From the NCBI GenBank assembly GCA_903881065.1, contig CAIRRW010000119.1, positions 1-30,367 of the forward strand: 30,367 nt of DNA, written 5' to 3'. Position 1 is the stretch's first letter. Every line of letters begins with the position of its first letter. This DNA is from an uncultured Bacteroidota bacterium. GTDB lineage: Bacteria > Bacteroidota > Bacteroidia > 2-12-FULL-35-15. The notes under the pieces were generated by a model. It had not been told where the DNA came from and searched no databases. It worked only from the letters and a program-made list of their open reading frames with translations. Shown here piece after piece: positions 15,819 through 23,191 of the stretch. Both the position numbers and the translations under genes were made by a program.

Positions 15819-15851
15819 TTTGGTGAAAGTACCTATAATTAAGTACTTTTG
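15819..15851 (+). promoter_or_regulatory. Promoter of the tandem barrel genes with overlapping inverted repeat
   Basis: TTTG (15819-15822), a 21-base spacer, then TACTTTTG (15844-15851), a full match to the Bacteroidota consensus. An inverted repeat, AAAGTAC (15826-15832) and GTACTTT (15843-15849), covers the spacer and the -7 box and could be an operator or the trace of a divergent promoter. Confidence 0.6.
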
Positions 15852-15866
15852 TTAGGTAAATAATAA

Positions 15867-16598
15867 ATGAAATACCTCTTCTCCATATTAATAGTAATTT
15901 TTTCTTTCGGAGGATTTGCACAGGATTCATTAAAAATCAAAAATGATTCGCTTTTAACAAGTTTGGATTCGTTGGATATTAACCCTGATTCAGTAAAACA
16001 GAAAATCATCGGATTGATTATTAAATCAGATTTTTTATCGCCTGCCTACGCTGTTGTTACGAACAGTTTTGGATGCACTTTTACTTTAGAAAAATTAATA
16101 AAGAAAAGGCATAGTATCCAAATTACTGGTCTTTATTTTTCTGGAGGAATTTCATTAATGAATTTAACTGATAGTTATGCTGCAAACAATAATAACTACG
16201 GTACAAATTCAGGAAGACAAAATGTATATCAGATTATTCCTGAATATAAATTTTTTATTACTGATACTAATATGATATCAGGTCGTCCTTATGTAGGTGC
16301 TTATTTAAAATGGATAAAAGAAGAAGAGAAATTTGATATTTGGACTTATCCCAATTCTATGTTACCTAGTCCAGGAAAGCATACTTCTGCTGATTATAAT
16401 TTATCAGGCTATTCACTTGGGCTGATGACAGGTTATCAATTTTATCTAATTGATAGATTTGTAATTGATTTTCTAATCGGATTTGGTGGAAATAAAGCTT
16501 ATAGTGTAAAAAAGATTAGAGGAGACGATATTAATTTTCCATATAATGAATGGAGCCTTGGGGTTAGAAGTGCAATAAATGTAGGCTATAAGTTTTAA
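15867..16598 (+). CDS. Outer-membrane beta-barrel protein, paralogue A
   Basis: 243 aa. A signal peptide MKYLFSILIVIFSFGGFAQ ends at a typical AQ-D cleavage site. A Ser/Asp-rich segment, NDSLLTSLDSLDINPDSV, follows, and then alternating hydrophobic/aromatic strands run to a C-terminal INVGYKF with terminal Phe, the outer-membrane insertion signal. The size suggests an eight- to ten-stranded barrel. No family is assigned with confidence; DUF3575-like or porin-like barrels are possible. The next gene, 3 bases downstream, is a paralogue with a nearly identical first 60 codons. A full-consensus promoter lies upstream. Confidence 0.8.
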   Translation: MKYLFSILIVIFSFGGFAQDSLKIKNDSLLTSLDSLDINPDSVKQKIIGLIIKSDFLSPAYAVVTNSFGCTFTLEKLIKKRHSIQITGLYFSGGISLMNLTDSYAANNNNYGTNSGRQNVYQIIPEYKFFITDTNMISGRPYVGAYLKWIKEEEKFDIWTYPNSMLPSPGKHTSADYNLSGYSLGLMTGYQFYLIDRFVIDFLIGFGGNKAYSVKKIRGDDINFPYNEWSLGVRSAINVGYKF

Positions 16599-16601
16599 TA
16601 A

Positions 16602-17312
16602 ATGAAATACATCTTCTCTATATTAATAGTACTTTTTTCTTTCGGAGGATTTGCGCAGGATACAAAAAAAATCAAAAATGATTCGCTTTTAACAAGTTTA
16701 GATTCGTTGGATATTAACCCTGATTCAGTAAAACAGAAAATCATCGGATTGATTATTAAATCAGATTTTTTATTGCCTGCCTACGCATCAATAGGTTATA
16801 ATTTTGGATATTCATTAACGATAGAAAAATTAATAAAAAAGAGAAGTAGTATTCAACTTACTGGAAACTATCTGGCAGCTGGCATTACTAAGGATGATTT
16901 AACTAATACTGCCGGCGAAGGCGCAGGGCGATCAGAAGTATATCAAGTTATTGCGGAATATAAATATTTTATTACGAAACAACGGATGCTTTTAGGCCAG
17001 CCTTATGTTGGCATAAGTGGTGGATGGTGGAGGGAAGAAGATAGATATGATGGATGGATACCGGTAAATATTAATTACCAATGGCCGATTAGGCATTATT
17101 ATTCCGATTACTATTTTTATAGCTATGCAGTAGCACTTATAACAGGATATCAGTTTTATTTAAAAGAAAGATTGGTAATTGATTTTTTAATTGGATTCGG
17201 CAAAAGTAATACCTATAGTATAGAGAAGATTGGTGGTGAGAGTTTTGATTATTCAAACGGTAAACTAAAATTTGGACTTCGAAATGCAATAAATGTAGGC
17301 TATAAGTTTTAA
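16602..17312 (+). CDS. Outer-membrane beta-barrel protein, paralogue B
   Basis: 236 aa, the tandem copy of the preceding gene. Signal peptide MKYIFSILIVLFSFGGFAQ, the same LTSLDSLDINPDSVKQKIIG segment, a diverged middle and the same C-terminal INVGYKF. Only about nine base differences occur in the first 183 bases of the two genes, while the middle parts share only scattered motifs (EYK.FIT, GYQFYL, VIDFLIGFG). The stop of A and the ATG of B are 3 bases apart, so they are co-transcribed. The role is unknown. Surface-exposed loops that diverge between conserved ends would fit a barrel whose loops are under variable selection. Confidence 0.8.
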   Translation: MKYIFSILIVLFSFGGFAQDTKKIKNDSLLTSLDSLDINPDSVKQKIIGLIIKSDFLLPAYASIGYNFGYSLTIEKLIKKRSSIQLTGNYLAAGITKDDLTNTAGEGAGRSEVYQVIAEYKYFITKQRMLLGQPYVGISGGWWREEDRYDGWIPVNINYQWPIRHYYSDYYFYSYAVALITGYQFYLKERLVIDFLIGFGKSNTYSIEKIGGESFDYSNGKLKFGLRNAINVGYKF

Positions 17313-17352
17313 TTGCATTACTAATAAATAAAACTTCCAACTTATAATTTCC

Positions 17353-17360
17353 TACTTTTG
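17353..17360 (+). promoter_or_regulatory. Possible promoter -7 box of the nucleotidyltransferase module
   Basis: TACTTTTG (TAnnTTTG) lies 4 bases before the ATG at 17365. No clear -33 TTTG. If used, the message would begin at or within a few bases of the start codon. Confidence 0.38.
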
Positions 17361-17364
17361 TGCT

Positions 17365-17850
17365 ATGGAATATTTCGAGTTATTCAGCAAACTGGCACAA
17401 TATAAAGTCCGTTATTTAATTTGCGGAGGGCTTGCTGTTAATATATATGGTATTCCGCGAATGACTGCCGATATTGATATTCTGCTCGATTTCACAGAAG
17501 ATAATCTTCAACAGTTTGAAACTGCAATAAAGATATTAAAGTACCAATCCGTTATTCCTGTTTCCATAAAAACATTCGTGTCGAAAGAAGAAAGACAAAA
17601 AGTAATTTCCGAAAAAAACTTAATGGCATACTCGTATTTCAATAGCATTGCCAATTATCTGAATTTGGATGTACTGTTAAATGTTCCTCTTAATTTTGAA
17701 GAAATGTGGAATGCCCGACAAACCAGAAGAATGGATAATACTGATGTTTATCTGGTATCGGTAGAACATTTAATTTTGCTGAAACAATATGCAAATCGTA
17801 AGCAGGACAATGATGATATACTGCTGTTATCAAAACTTATAAAAAAATGA
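17365..17850 (+). CDS. Nucleotidyltransferase-fold protein (possible toxin-antitoxin component)
   Basis: 161 aa. The Pol-beta-type nucleotidyltransferase core is visible: YLICGGLAVNIYGIPRMTADIDILLD at residues 17-42 (Gly21-Gly22, then Arg32, Thr34 and the metal-binding pair Asp36 and Asp38), with a likely third acid at Asp102 in NYLNLDVLL. The C-terminal part, SVEHLILLKQYANRKQDNDDILLL, resembles the tail of AbiEii-type and DUF6036-type nucleotidyltransferases. Relatives include MNT and AbiEii toxins that modify tRNA or partner proteins. The catalytic residues look intact. Its stop overlaps the ATG of a 69-aa protein by four bases, a two-gene arrangement common in toxin-antitoxin loci; no AbiEi or HEPN partner is present. 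A housekeeping or orphan role is possible. Confidence 0.78.
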   Translation: MEYFELFSKLAQYKVRYLICGGLAVNIYGIPRMTADIDILLDFTEDNLQQFETAIKILKYQSVIPVSIKTFVSKEERQKVISEKNLMAYSYFNSIANYLNLDVLLNVPLNFEEMWNARQTRRMDNTDVYLVSVEHLILLKQYANRKQDNDDILLLSKLIKK

Positions 17851-18056
17851 AACCCACCGAAAGAATAATAATTCCAATAGCCGAAAATGCTGATAAAGGG
17901 TTTCATTACACCGTTACCGACGAGCAAATACGTGAACATCAACAGCGAAGTATTAAAGAAATATTTGAGTGGCTCGAAAAAACAAACAAGTTTATTTATT
18001 CCATCCAAACTCCCGAAGAGCACGAAAGAAGTAGAAAAATAAAAGGGAAATTTTAA
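17847..18056 (+). CDS. Small partner protein of the nucleotidyltransferase
   Basis: 69 aa, charged and soluble, not assigned to a named family. It begins MKPTERIIIPIAENADKGFH and ends with basic RSRKIKGKF. A predicted helix covers about 26-47 (EQIREHQQRSIKEIFEWLEK). The ATGA overlap with the upstream gene (17847-17850) is strong evidence that it is translated and works with it. It lacks the Rx4-6H motif of HEPN partners and shows no DNA-binding motif. It could be an antitoxin or a modification target; this is inference from context only. Confidence 0.7.
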   Translation: MKPTERIIIPIAENADKGFHYTVTDEQIREHQQRSIKEIFEWLEKTNKFIYSIQTPEEHERSRKIKGKF

Positions 18057-18103
18057 CTCAAGTGTAACTCCTGCCTTTAGGCTGGTGATATTAAAGTACC
18101 ACC

Positions 18104-19000
18104 TTATTCCTTCATCAAATCAAAACGCAAACGATACGCAAGCCCTATATTAAAGGTAGGATAAGGCTTTAAAGGTGTATACAACGGATTATAATAAACC
18201 ACATCACTAGTATTATATTTATATTGCAATGGGTCTTTACCAATGGAATAGCCTATTTCGCCAAATACTAATAGCTTTTTATAAATAAAATAATCCATAA
18301 ATAGTTTCAACTGAATTTCATTGTACCGCACATAATCATAATTATCCTGCGCCGACAAACGGAAGGAACGGGTATACGATTTAAAGTTGAGGCCGGTATA
18401 TAATTTATTGGGTACCAATGTAAATTCCACTTTATAGTTGGTAGGCAATATTCCATATAAATTAATTCGACTGGTAGCCGCCCAGTCGATACCTACAAGC
18501 GGCATATAAAAATCTCCAAACGCTTCGCGATTATAATATAATCCTGCTTTTATTTTCAACTTCTCATTCACAATATAATTCTCCAGAAATATTCCGCCAA
18601 GCTGAAAATCCTTATCATTCACCGCACTTTTAAAATCAGAAGCCAGTTTCGGAATTACTATTGCTATTGTTTTCCATCTCTTATCTTTCGATAGAAACTG
18701 AAAACCTATCGGCATCGAAACGTATGATAAGCGTGATGAATAGGAAGAATCCGATTTTAAATTGGCATTCATCGTTTCGCTGTTTATACGTATAATAAAT
18801 GTATTGCCATTTTTAAATTCCTTCGGAAAAAATAAATTCAGATAATAACTGTCTGTTTTATTTTTCCACCGCGTAGTATCTTTATAGTTAGAAGAAAACG
18901 TTTGAGTACCAACATTCACCAAATCAACAAATGGCTGGGCAATAGCTTCCGCAGCTGCAATAATTATAATGGTAAAGAGTAGTGCCAATTGTTTTTTCAT
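18104..19000 (-). CDS. Outer-membrane beta-barrel protein (possibly DUF6268-like)
   Basis: 298 aa with a signal peptide, MKKQLALLFTIIIIAAAEA, and AIAQ before the likely cleavage site. The mature part alternates polar and aromatic residues in strands with the 'P..GIDW......NLYGILPTNYKVEF' pattern (around residues 167-192), which recalls the DUF6268 barrel family; this assignment is from memory and unsure. It ends LAYRLRFDLMKE, so the last strand aromatic (Phe) is four residues from the end. TTTCTTTG, one base from the -7 consensus, lies 4 bases upstream of the ATG (plus-strand 19005-19012). Divergent from the DUF4421-like gene, 169 bases away. Confidence 0.75.
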   Translation of the reverse strand: MKKQLALLFTIIIIAAAEAIAQPFVDLVNVGTQTFSSNYKDTTRWKNKTDSYYLNLFFPKEFKNGNTFIIRINSETMNANLKSDSSYSSRLSYVSMPIGFQFLSKDKRWKTIAIVIPKLASDFKSAVNDKDFQLGGIFLENYIVNEKLKIKAGLYYNREAFGDFYMPLVGIDWAATSRINLYGILPTNYKVEFTLVPNKLYTGLNFKSYTRSFRLSAQDNYDYVRYNEIQLKLFMDYFIYKKLLVFGEIGYSIGKDPLQYKYNTSDVVYYNPLYTPLKPYPTFNIGLAYRLRFDLMKE

Positions 19001-19154
19001 ATAACAAAGAAAAAGAAAATTAATGAGATGGGATAAACTAAATACTATTTCTTTTTAGTAAAATGATAGTTGTAATCTTTGAAAGGAGCAGATACTAAAC
19101 ACCGTTTGTTAATTACTTTAAAAAATGAAAGCCTGATAAATTCAACTAATATTT

Positions 19155-19162
19155 TAAATTTG
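19155..19162 (+). promoter_or_regulatory. Possible promoter -7 box of the DUF4421-like gene
   Basis: TAAATTTG fits TAnnTTTG and ends 7 bases before the ATG at 19170. The -33 region is a weak match. Confidence 0.33.
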
Positions 19163-19169
19163 ACAACTA

Positions 19170-20336
19170 ATGAAATTACTCCTTAAAACACGTATTTTAT
19201 TTTCAGCACTACTGCTGCTAATTTCTTTCAGCAGCAAAGCCACCGACCCTGATACCACTTACATTCAGACGTTCAGCAATATATTTGCATTAAAAACATT
19301 TGTAAATCAAAATGCGTTTGAATATACTATCACTCCACGTAATAATGATGCGTATACCGCTCGTCAACTAAAGGATGCACGGGTAGTTTACACTCCTAAT
19401 ATACCTGCAACATTTGGTGTTTCAGTTAATATAAAAGGTATAGGCGCTTCTTATTCCTTCAAAATGAAAAATGATTTTAATGATACTATAAATCACGCCC
19501 GTTCCAGCTTTCAGCAATTTACGTTTGATTATTATAAAAACATTTTCGGCATCGAAGCGTATTATCAGGACTACCGCAGGTTTTATTATCACTTTATCGG
19601 CGACCAATATTTATTTAGAAATTATAACAGCGATATTCGTGCGTATCAGTTGGGTGTAAATGGAATGTTTTTGTTTAATGGAAAAAAGTTTTCCTACAAC
19701 GCTGCATTCAATCAAGCGGCAATGCAAAAAAAATCTGCCGGTTCCGTTCTCCTGATGATGTCGCTAAAGTTCAATGAAATAAAAGGCGATGATTTAATTC
19801 CTGAATCAGTTAGGAAATACTATTACAGCGGTTCCTATTTGTACCGTAATCGCAATTATGGTTTTCAGATTAGTCCAGGTTATGCGTTTAATCTTAGTAA
19901 ACGTGATTTTTATTTCTCGGGTGCAGTGCTCGCCGGTGTTGGTATTCAGCTTCAATCGTATAATTATGTTAATGGTTCTTTAAGTGGTAGAATTGCATTT
20001 CCGCTGATTGGAAGGGCAAAAACAAGTATTGGCTATAATGGTAAATATTTTTTCGCCGGTCTTTATGGTAACTATGATATAAATCAATCGGTAATCAAAT
20101 CAATGCAAACTCAGCAAATGCTATATTCATATGGTGTTTTTATTGGCGGCAGAGCAATTAGATTTACCAAAACAAAAGGGCAATTAAAAGCAGAGGAAAA
20201 GCTGGAACGATTTGCAGAAAAAGCAACAAGAAAGAAAGAAAGAGATGCTGCGAAACAAAAGAAAGAAAGCACGAAGAAGGTGAAGCAGCCTAAAAAGAAA
20301 AAGGAAAAAACAGTGAAGACAGACGAAGATTATTAA
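19170..20336 (+). CDS. DUF4421-like outer-membrane protein with lysine-rich tail
   Basis: 388 aa. Signal peptide MKLLLKTRILFSALLLLISF. The body follows the DUF4421 layout known from Bacteroidota: DTTYIQTF near the N-terminus, VYTPNIPATFGVSVNIKGIG, DIRAYQLGVNGMFLFNGKKFSY, and the FNQAAMQKKSAGSVLLM block, with strands of a barrel continuing to about residue 335. The last 50 residues, starting KTKGQLKAEEKLERFAEKA, are very basic (many Lys, few hydrophobics) and probably stay periplasmic. Function unknown. It is convergent with the small membrane protein gene that ends 4 bases later. Confidence 0.8.
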   Translation: MKLLLKTRILFSALLLLISFSSKATDPDTTYIQTFSNIFALKTFVNQNAFEYTITPRNNDAYTARQLKDARVVYTPNIPATFGVSVNIKGIGASYSFKMKNDFNDTINHARSSFQQFTFDYYKNIFGIEAYYQDYRRFYYHFIGDQYLFRNYNSDIRAYQLGVNGMFLFNGKKFSYNAAFNQAAMQKKSAGSVLLMMSLKFNEIKGDDLIPESVRKYYYSGSYLYRNRNYGFQISPGYAFNLSKRDFYFSGAVLAGVGIQLQSYNYVNGSLSGRIAFPLIGRAKTSIGYNGKYFFAGLYGNYDINQSVIKSMQTQQMLYSYGVFIGGRAIRFTKTKGQLKAEEKLERFAEKATRKKERDAAKQKKESTKKVKQPKKKKEKTVKTDEDY

Positions 20337-20340
20337 TTAT

Positions 20341-20523
20341 CTATTCCTTCTCGGATAAATCAGGCAACAAAAATAGAATAAACGCAGCAATAACGGGCAA
20401 CACCAAGCCAATAAAAAACCATACCTTTGGATTTCTTCCCAGCCGGTTTGCCATCCTCGAAGTAATAATAGGAATACTTAAAAGAAAAGTAATTCCCATG
20501 CTCATAAATAATACTGCGCCCAT
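20341..20523 (-). CDS. Small two-helix membrane protein
   Basis: 60 aa with two hydrophobic helices (about 2-22 and 33-53) joined by a basic-polar loop, MANRLGRNPKVWFFIG, and ending in an acidic LPDLSEKE. From memory, similar short proteins with a GRNPKVWFFIGLVLP segment occur in other Bacteroidota. Support that it is real: hydrophobic pattern, a -7 box (TATCTTTG) 17 bases before its ATG, and tight convergent packing against the previous gene (4 bases). No function is known to me. Confidence 0.6.
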   Translation of the reverse strand: MGAVLFMSMGITFLLSIPIITSRMANRLGRNPKVWFFIGLVLPVIAAFILFLLPDLSEKE

Positions 20524-20540
20524 TTTATTGTATTGAATTA

Positions 20541-20548
20541 CAAAGATA
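20541..20548 (-). promoter_or_regulatory. Promoter -7 box of the small membrane protein gene
   Basis: TATCTTTG on the minus strand (TAnnTTTG), 17 bases before the ATG at 20523. Together with the plus-strand box at 20582-20589 it makes a compact divergent promoter region. Confidence 0.4.
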
Positions 20549-20581
20549 AAGAGAAAACCTATCTGCTAATTTGATTTTCTT

Positions 20582-20589
20582 TACCTTTG
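20582..20589 (+). promoter_or_regulatory. Promoter -7 box of the histidine kinase gene
   Basis: TACCTTTG (TAnnTTTG), 5 bases before the ATG at 20595. It helps decide the start: the earlier in-frame ATT/ATG-like codons at 20571 would lie upstream of the box. Confidence 0.42.
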
Positions 20590-20594
20590 CGGAA

Positions 20595-21575
20595 ATGTCG
20601 AGTTCAAACATAAAATCGCGCCCTTTATTTTGGTTTTATATTCTGGTAACGTACGTTATTTTGCAGTTTTTCTGGTGGAGTTATTCAATGGTAAAACAAA
20701 ATAATGAGATTACAAGATTAGAAGAACAGGTAAATGTGTTGAAAGGAGAATCGCTGGATGAAGTGGTTGCAAACGGGAACAAGTTAAATGAAAGGCTTCA
20801 CCGCCGTTGGATAATGATTGCAGGAGAAGGCAGCGTATTTGTTTGTTTATTGCTCCTAGGAATTTATCAGATTCGAAAATCATTTAATAAAGAAACTGCA
20901 CTTGCCAATCAGCAGAAAAACTTCTTACTTTCTGTAACGCATGAATTAAAATCGCCTATTGCTTCCGCTAAACTTCAACTGCAAACCTTGCAGAAAAGAG
21001 AACTGGATCGTGAAAAGCAGAAAGAAATTCTTGCCAACGCTATCAATGATACAGACCGCCTGAATAATTTAGTAGAGAATATTCTGCTTGCTGCCAAAAT
21101 TGAAAATAATGTTTTTACTTCTCATAAAGAGGAATATAATCTTTCAGATTATATTACCGAAGGAATGAATCAGACTATCGAATCTTTCCGTTATAAACAA
21201 AGAGTTGTACTCGATATTGATCCAAATATATTTATGAAAATTGATAGGATGAGTTTCCCTTCCATCATTCTTAATCTATTCGAGAATGCAGTAAAATATT
21301 CTTCCAGTGATTCAACCATTAAAGTGGGTTTGAAAAAACAAAATCAGAAAATAATACTATCAGTTGCTGATGAAGGATTGGGAATTACTGAGGAAGAAAA
21401 GAAATATATATTCAGGAAGTTTTATAGGATAGGCAGTGAGGAAACGCGCAAAACTAAAGGAACTGGGCTTGGTTTGTTTATCGTTGATTTTTTGGTAAAA
21501 CAGCATAATGGAATAATTTCGGTACGAAACAATGTGCCGAAAGGAACAATATTTGAAGTAGAATTTAATAGTTAG
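20595..21575 (+). CDS. Sensor histidine kinase (orphan)
   Basis: 326 aa from the ATG at 20595, preferred over an in-frame start 8 codons earlier that would overlap the promoter box. Two membrane helices (about 12-30 and 75-92) enclose a short periplasmic segment with a predicted coiled coil, EITRLEEQVNVLKGES. The HisKA domain follows with phospho-acceptor His116 in SVTHELKSPIASAKL. The ATPase domain has the N box ILNLFENAVKYS, G1 DEGLGI, F box FRKFYRIG and G2 GTGLGLFI, so it appears catalytically complete. No response regulator is adjacent. gpmI follows after 15 bases on the same strand, probably co-transcribed. The small sensor domain gives no hint of the signal. Confidence 0.9.
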   Translation: MSSSNIKSRPLFWFYILVTYVILQFFWWSYSMVKQNNEITRLEEQVNVLKGESLDEVVANGNKLNERLHRRWIMIAGEGSVFVCLLLLGIYQIRKSFNKETALANQQKNFLLSVTHELKSPIASAKLQLQTLQKRELDREKQKEILANAINDTDRLNNLVENILLAAKIENNVFTSHKEEYNLSDYITEGMNQTIESFRYKQRVVLDIDPNIFMKIDRMSFPSIILNLFENAVKYSSSDSTIKVGLKKQNQKIILSVADEGLGITEEEKKYIFRKFYRIGSEETRKTKGTGLGLFIVDFLVKQHNGIISVRNNVPKGTIFEVEFNS

Positions 21576-21590
21576 ATAATAATTTACAGA

Positions 21591-23105
21591 ATGAAAAAAG
21601 TAGCATTAATTATATTGGATGGTTGGGGAATTGGCGATGGTTCAAAGTCGGATGCAATAGCGAATGCCAACACTCCTTTTGTAGATAGTTTGTTTAAAAA
21701 TTATCCGCACAGCACTTTGCTTACTTCTGGTAATAATGTGGGTTTGCCCGATGGGCAGATGGGAAACAGTGAAGTTGGACACTTGAACATTGGTGCAGGA
21801 AGAATTGTATATCAAGATTTAGAATTAATAAATAAAGCAATTCGTGAAAAAACGATTGATACCAATCCGACTCTTGTAAAAGCTTTTGAATATGCGAAAC
21901 AAAACAATAAATCAGTTCACTTCATGGGATTGGTTTCTGAAGGTGGCGTACATTCTTCGCAAACACATTTGCACCATCTCTGTGACATGGCGAAAGCCAA
22001 TGGTTTATCAAATGTTTTTATTCATGCTTTTACCGATGGAAGAGATACCGACCCGAAAAGCGGATTGGGATATATGAGGAATCTGGAGGAACATTTGAAG
22101 ACTTCTGCAGGGAGAGTTGCTTCTGTTTGCGGTCGTTATTATGCTATGGATAGGGACAAACGCTGGGAACGGGTGAAGATAGCTTATGATTTATTGGTAC
22201 ATGGAACAGGTAATAAAACAACAAATAGTTTGGCAGGTGTCAAACAATCTTATACAGAAAATGTAACCGATGAATTTATCAAACCTATTGTAATTACTGA
22301 TGATGCAGGCAATGCCATAGGAGCAATAAAAGAAAATGATGTGGTTATTTGTTTTAATTTCCGTACGGATAGATGCCGTGAAATAACGCAGGTACTTACT
22401 CAGCAGAATATGCCTAAACAAGGCATGAATACACTGCCTTTGTATTATGTAACAATGACAAATTACGACCATACTTTTAAGAATGTTCACTTGGTTTATG
22501 ACAAGGATAATCTAGCAAATACACTTGGTGAAGTACTTGAGAAAGCAGGAAAAACACAGATTCGCATTGCAGAAACAGAGAAATACCCTCATGTAACTTT
22601 CTTTTTTTCGGGAGGACGGGAAAAGGAATTTAAAGGTGAAAAAAGATTAATGATTCCTTCGCAAAAGGTAGCTACTTATGATTTAAAACCGGAAATGAGT
22701 GCAGAGGAAGTTACTGATACCATAGTTCCTGAATTATTAAAAGGAAATACTGATTTTGTTTGTTTGAACTTTGCAAATGCTGATATGGTGGGACATACGG
22801 GTGATTACAAAGCGGTTACTAAAGCAATAGAAACTGTGGATGCCTGTGCTAAAAAGGTTATAGAAACTGGTTTGAAAACGGGGTATTCATTTATAATTAT
22901 TGCTGACCATGGAAATGCAGATTTTATGATTAATCCTGATGGCTCTCCAAACACGGCTCATTCCACTAATCCGGTGCCTTGTATTTTAATTGATACTGAT
23001 TATAAGAAAGTAAGTGATGGAAAGCTTGCTGACATTGCTCCTACCATTTTAAAGATGATGAATCTTGCTATTCCAAAAGAAATGGATGGGAAAGTGTTGG
23101 TGTAG
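21591..23105 (+). CDS. gpmI: 2,3-bisphosphoglycerate-independent phosphoglycerate mutase
   Basis: 504 aa, the normal length for this Mn-dependent enzyme of the alkaline phosphatase superfamily, which interconverts 3- and 2-phosphoglycerate. The N-terminus VALIILDGWGIGD provides metal ligand Asp10. The phosphorylated serine is Ser60 in QMGNSEVGHLNIGAGR. Substrate-binding blocks HAFTDGRDTDPKSG, RYYAMDRDKRW and FNFRTDRCREI follow, then EKYPHVTFFFSGGRE, NFANADMVGHTGD and IIADHGNADFM, which carry the remaining metal ligands. It lies directly after the histidine kinase gene, an unusual pairing that may only reflect co-transcription. Confidence 0.97.
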   Translation: MKKVALIILDGWGIGDGSKSDAIANANTPFVDSLFKNYPHSTLLTSGNNVGLPDGQMGNSEVGHLNIGAGRIVYQDLELINKAIREKTIDTNPTLVKAFEYAKQNNKSVHFMGLVSEGGVHSSQTHLHHLCDMAKANGLSNVFIHAFTDGRDTDPKSGLGYMRNLEEHLKTSAGRVASVCGRYYAMDRDKRWERVKIAYDLLVHGTGNKTTNSLAGVKQSYTENVTDEFIKPIVITDDAGNAIGAIKENDVVICFNFRTDRCREITQVLTQQNMPKQGMNTLPLYYVTMTNYDHTFKNVHLVYDKDNLANTLGEVLEKAGKTQIRIAETEKYPHVTFFFSGGREKEFKGEKRLMIPSQKVATYDLKPEMSAEEVTDTIVPELLKGNTDFVCLNFANADMVGHTGDYKAVTKAIETVDACAKKVIETGLKTGYSFIIIADHGNADFMINPDGSPNTAHSTNPVPCILIDTDYKKVSDGKLADIAPTILKMMNLAIPKEMDGKVLV

Positions 23106-23136
23106 ATTTAACAAATGAATACCTCAATTTTTTAGT

Positions 23137-23158
23137 AGAATGAAAATCTTTTCATTCT
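23137..23158 (+). terminator. Possible terminator after gpmI
   Basis: AGAATGAAAA pairs with TTTTCATTCT as a near-perfect palindrome 31 bases after the gpmI stop. There is no T-run beyond the stem, so the call is weak. It lies in the 86-base gap between convergent genes. Confidence 0.35.
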
Positions 23159-23191
23159 TACCGAATCATCTATTAAATGAAGTATTTGTTA

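Noticed and set aside
20571..20594. Earlier in-frame start for the histidine kinase
   Set aside because: The eight extra codons overlap the TACCTTTG promoter box, and the ATG at 20595 gives a normal cytoplasmic N-terminus before the first helix.
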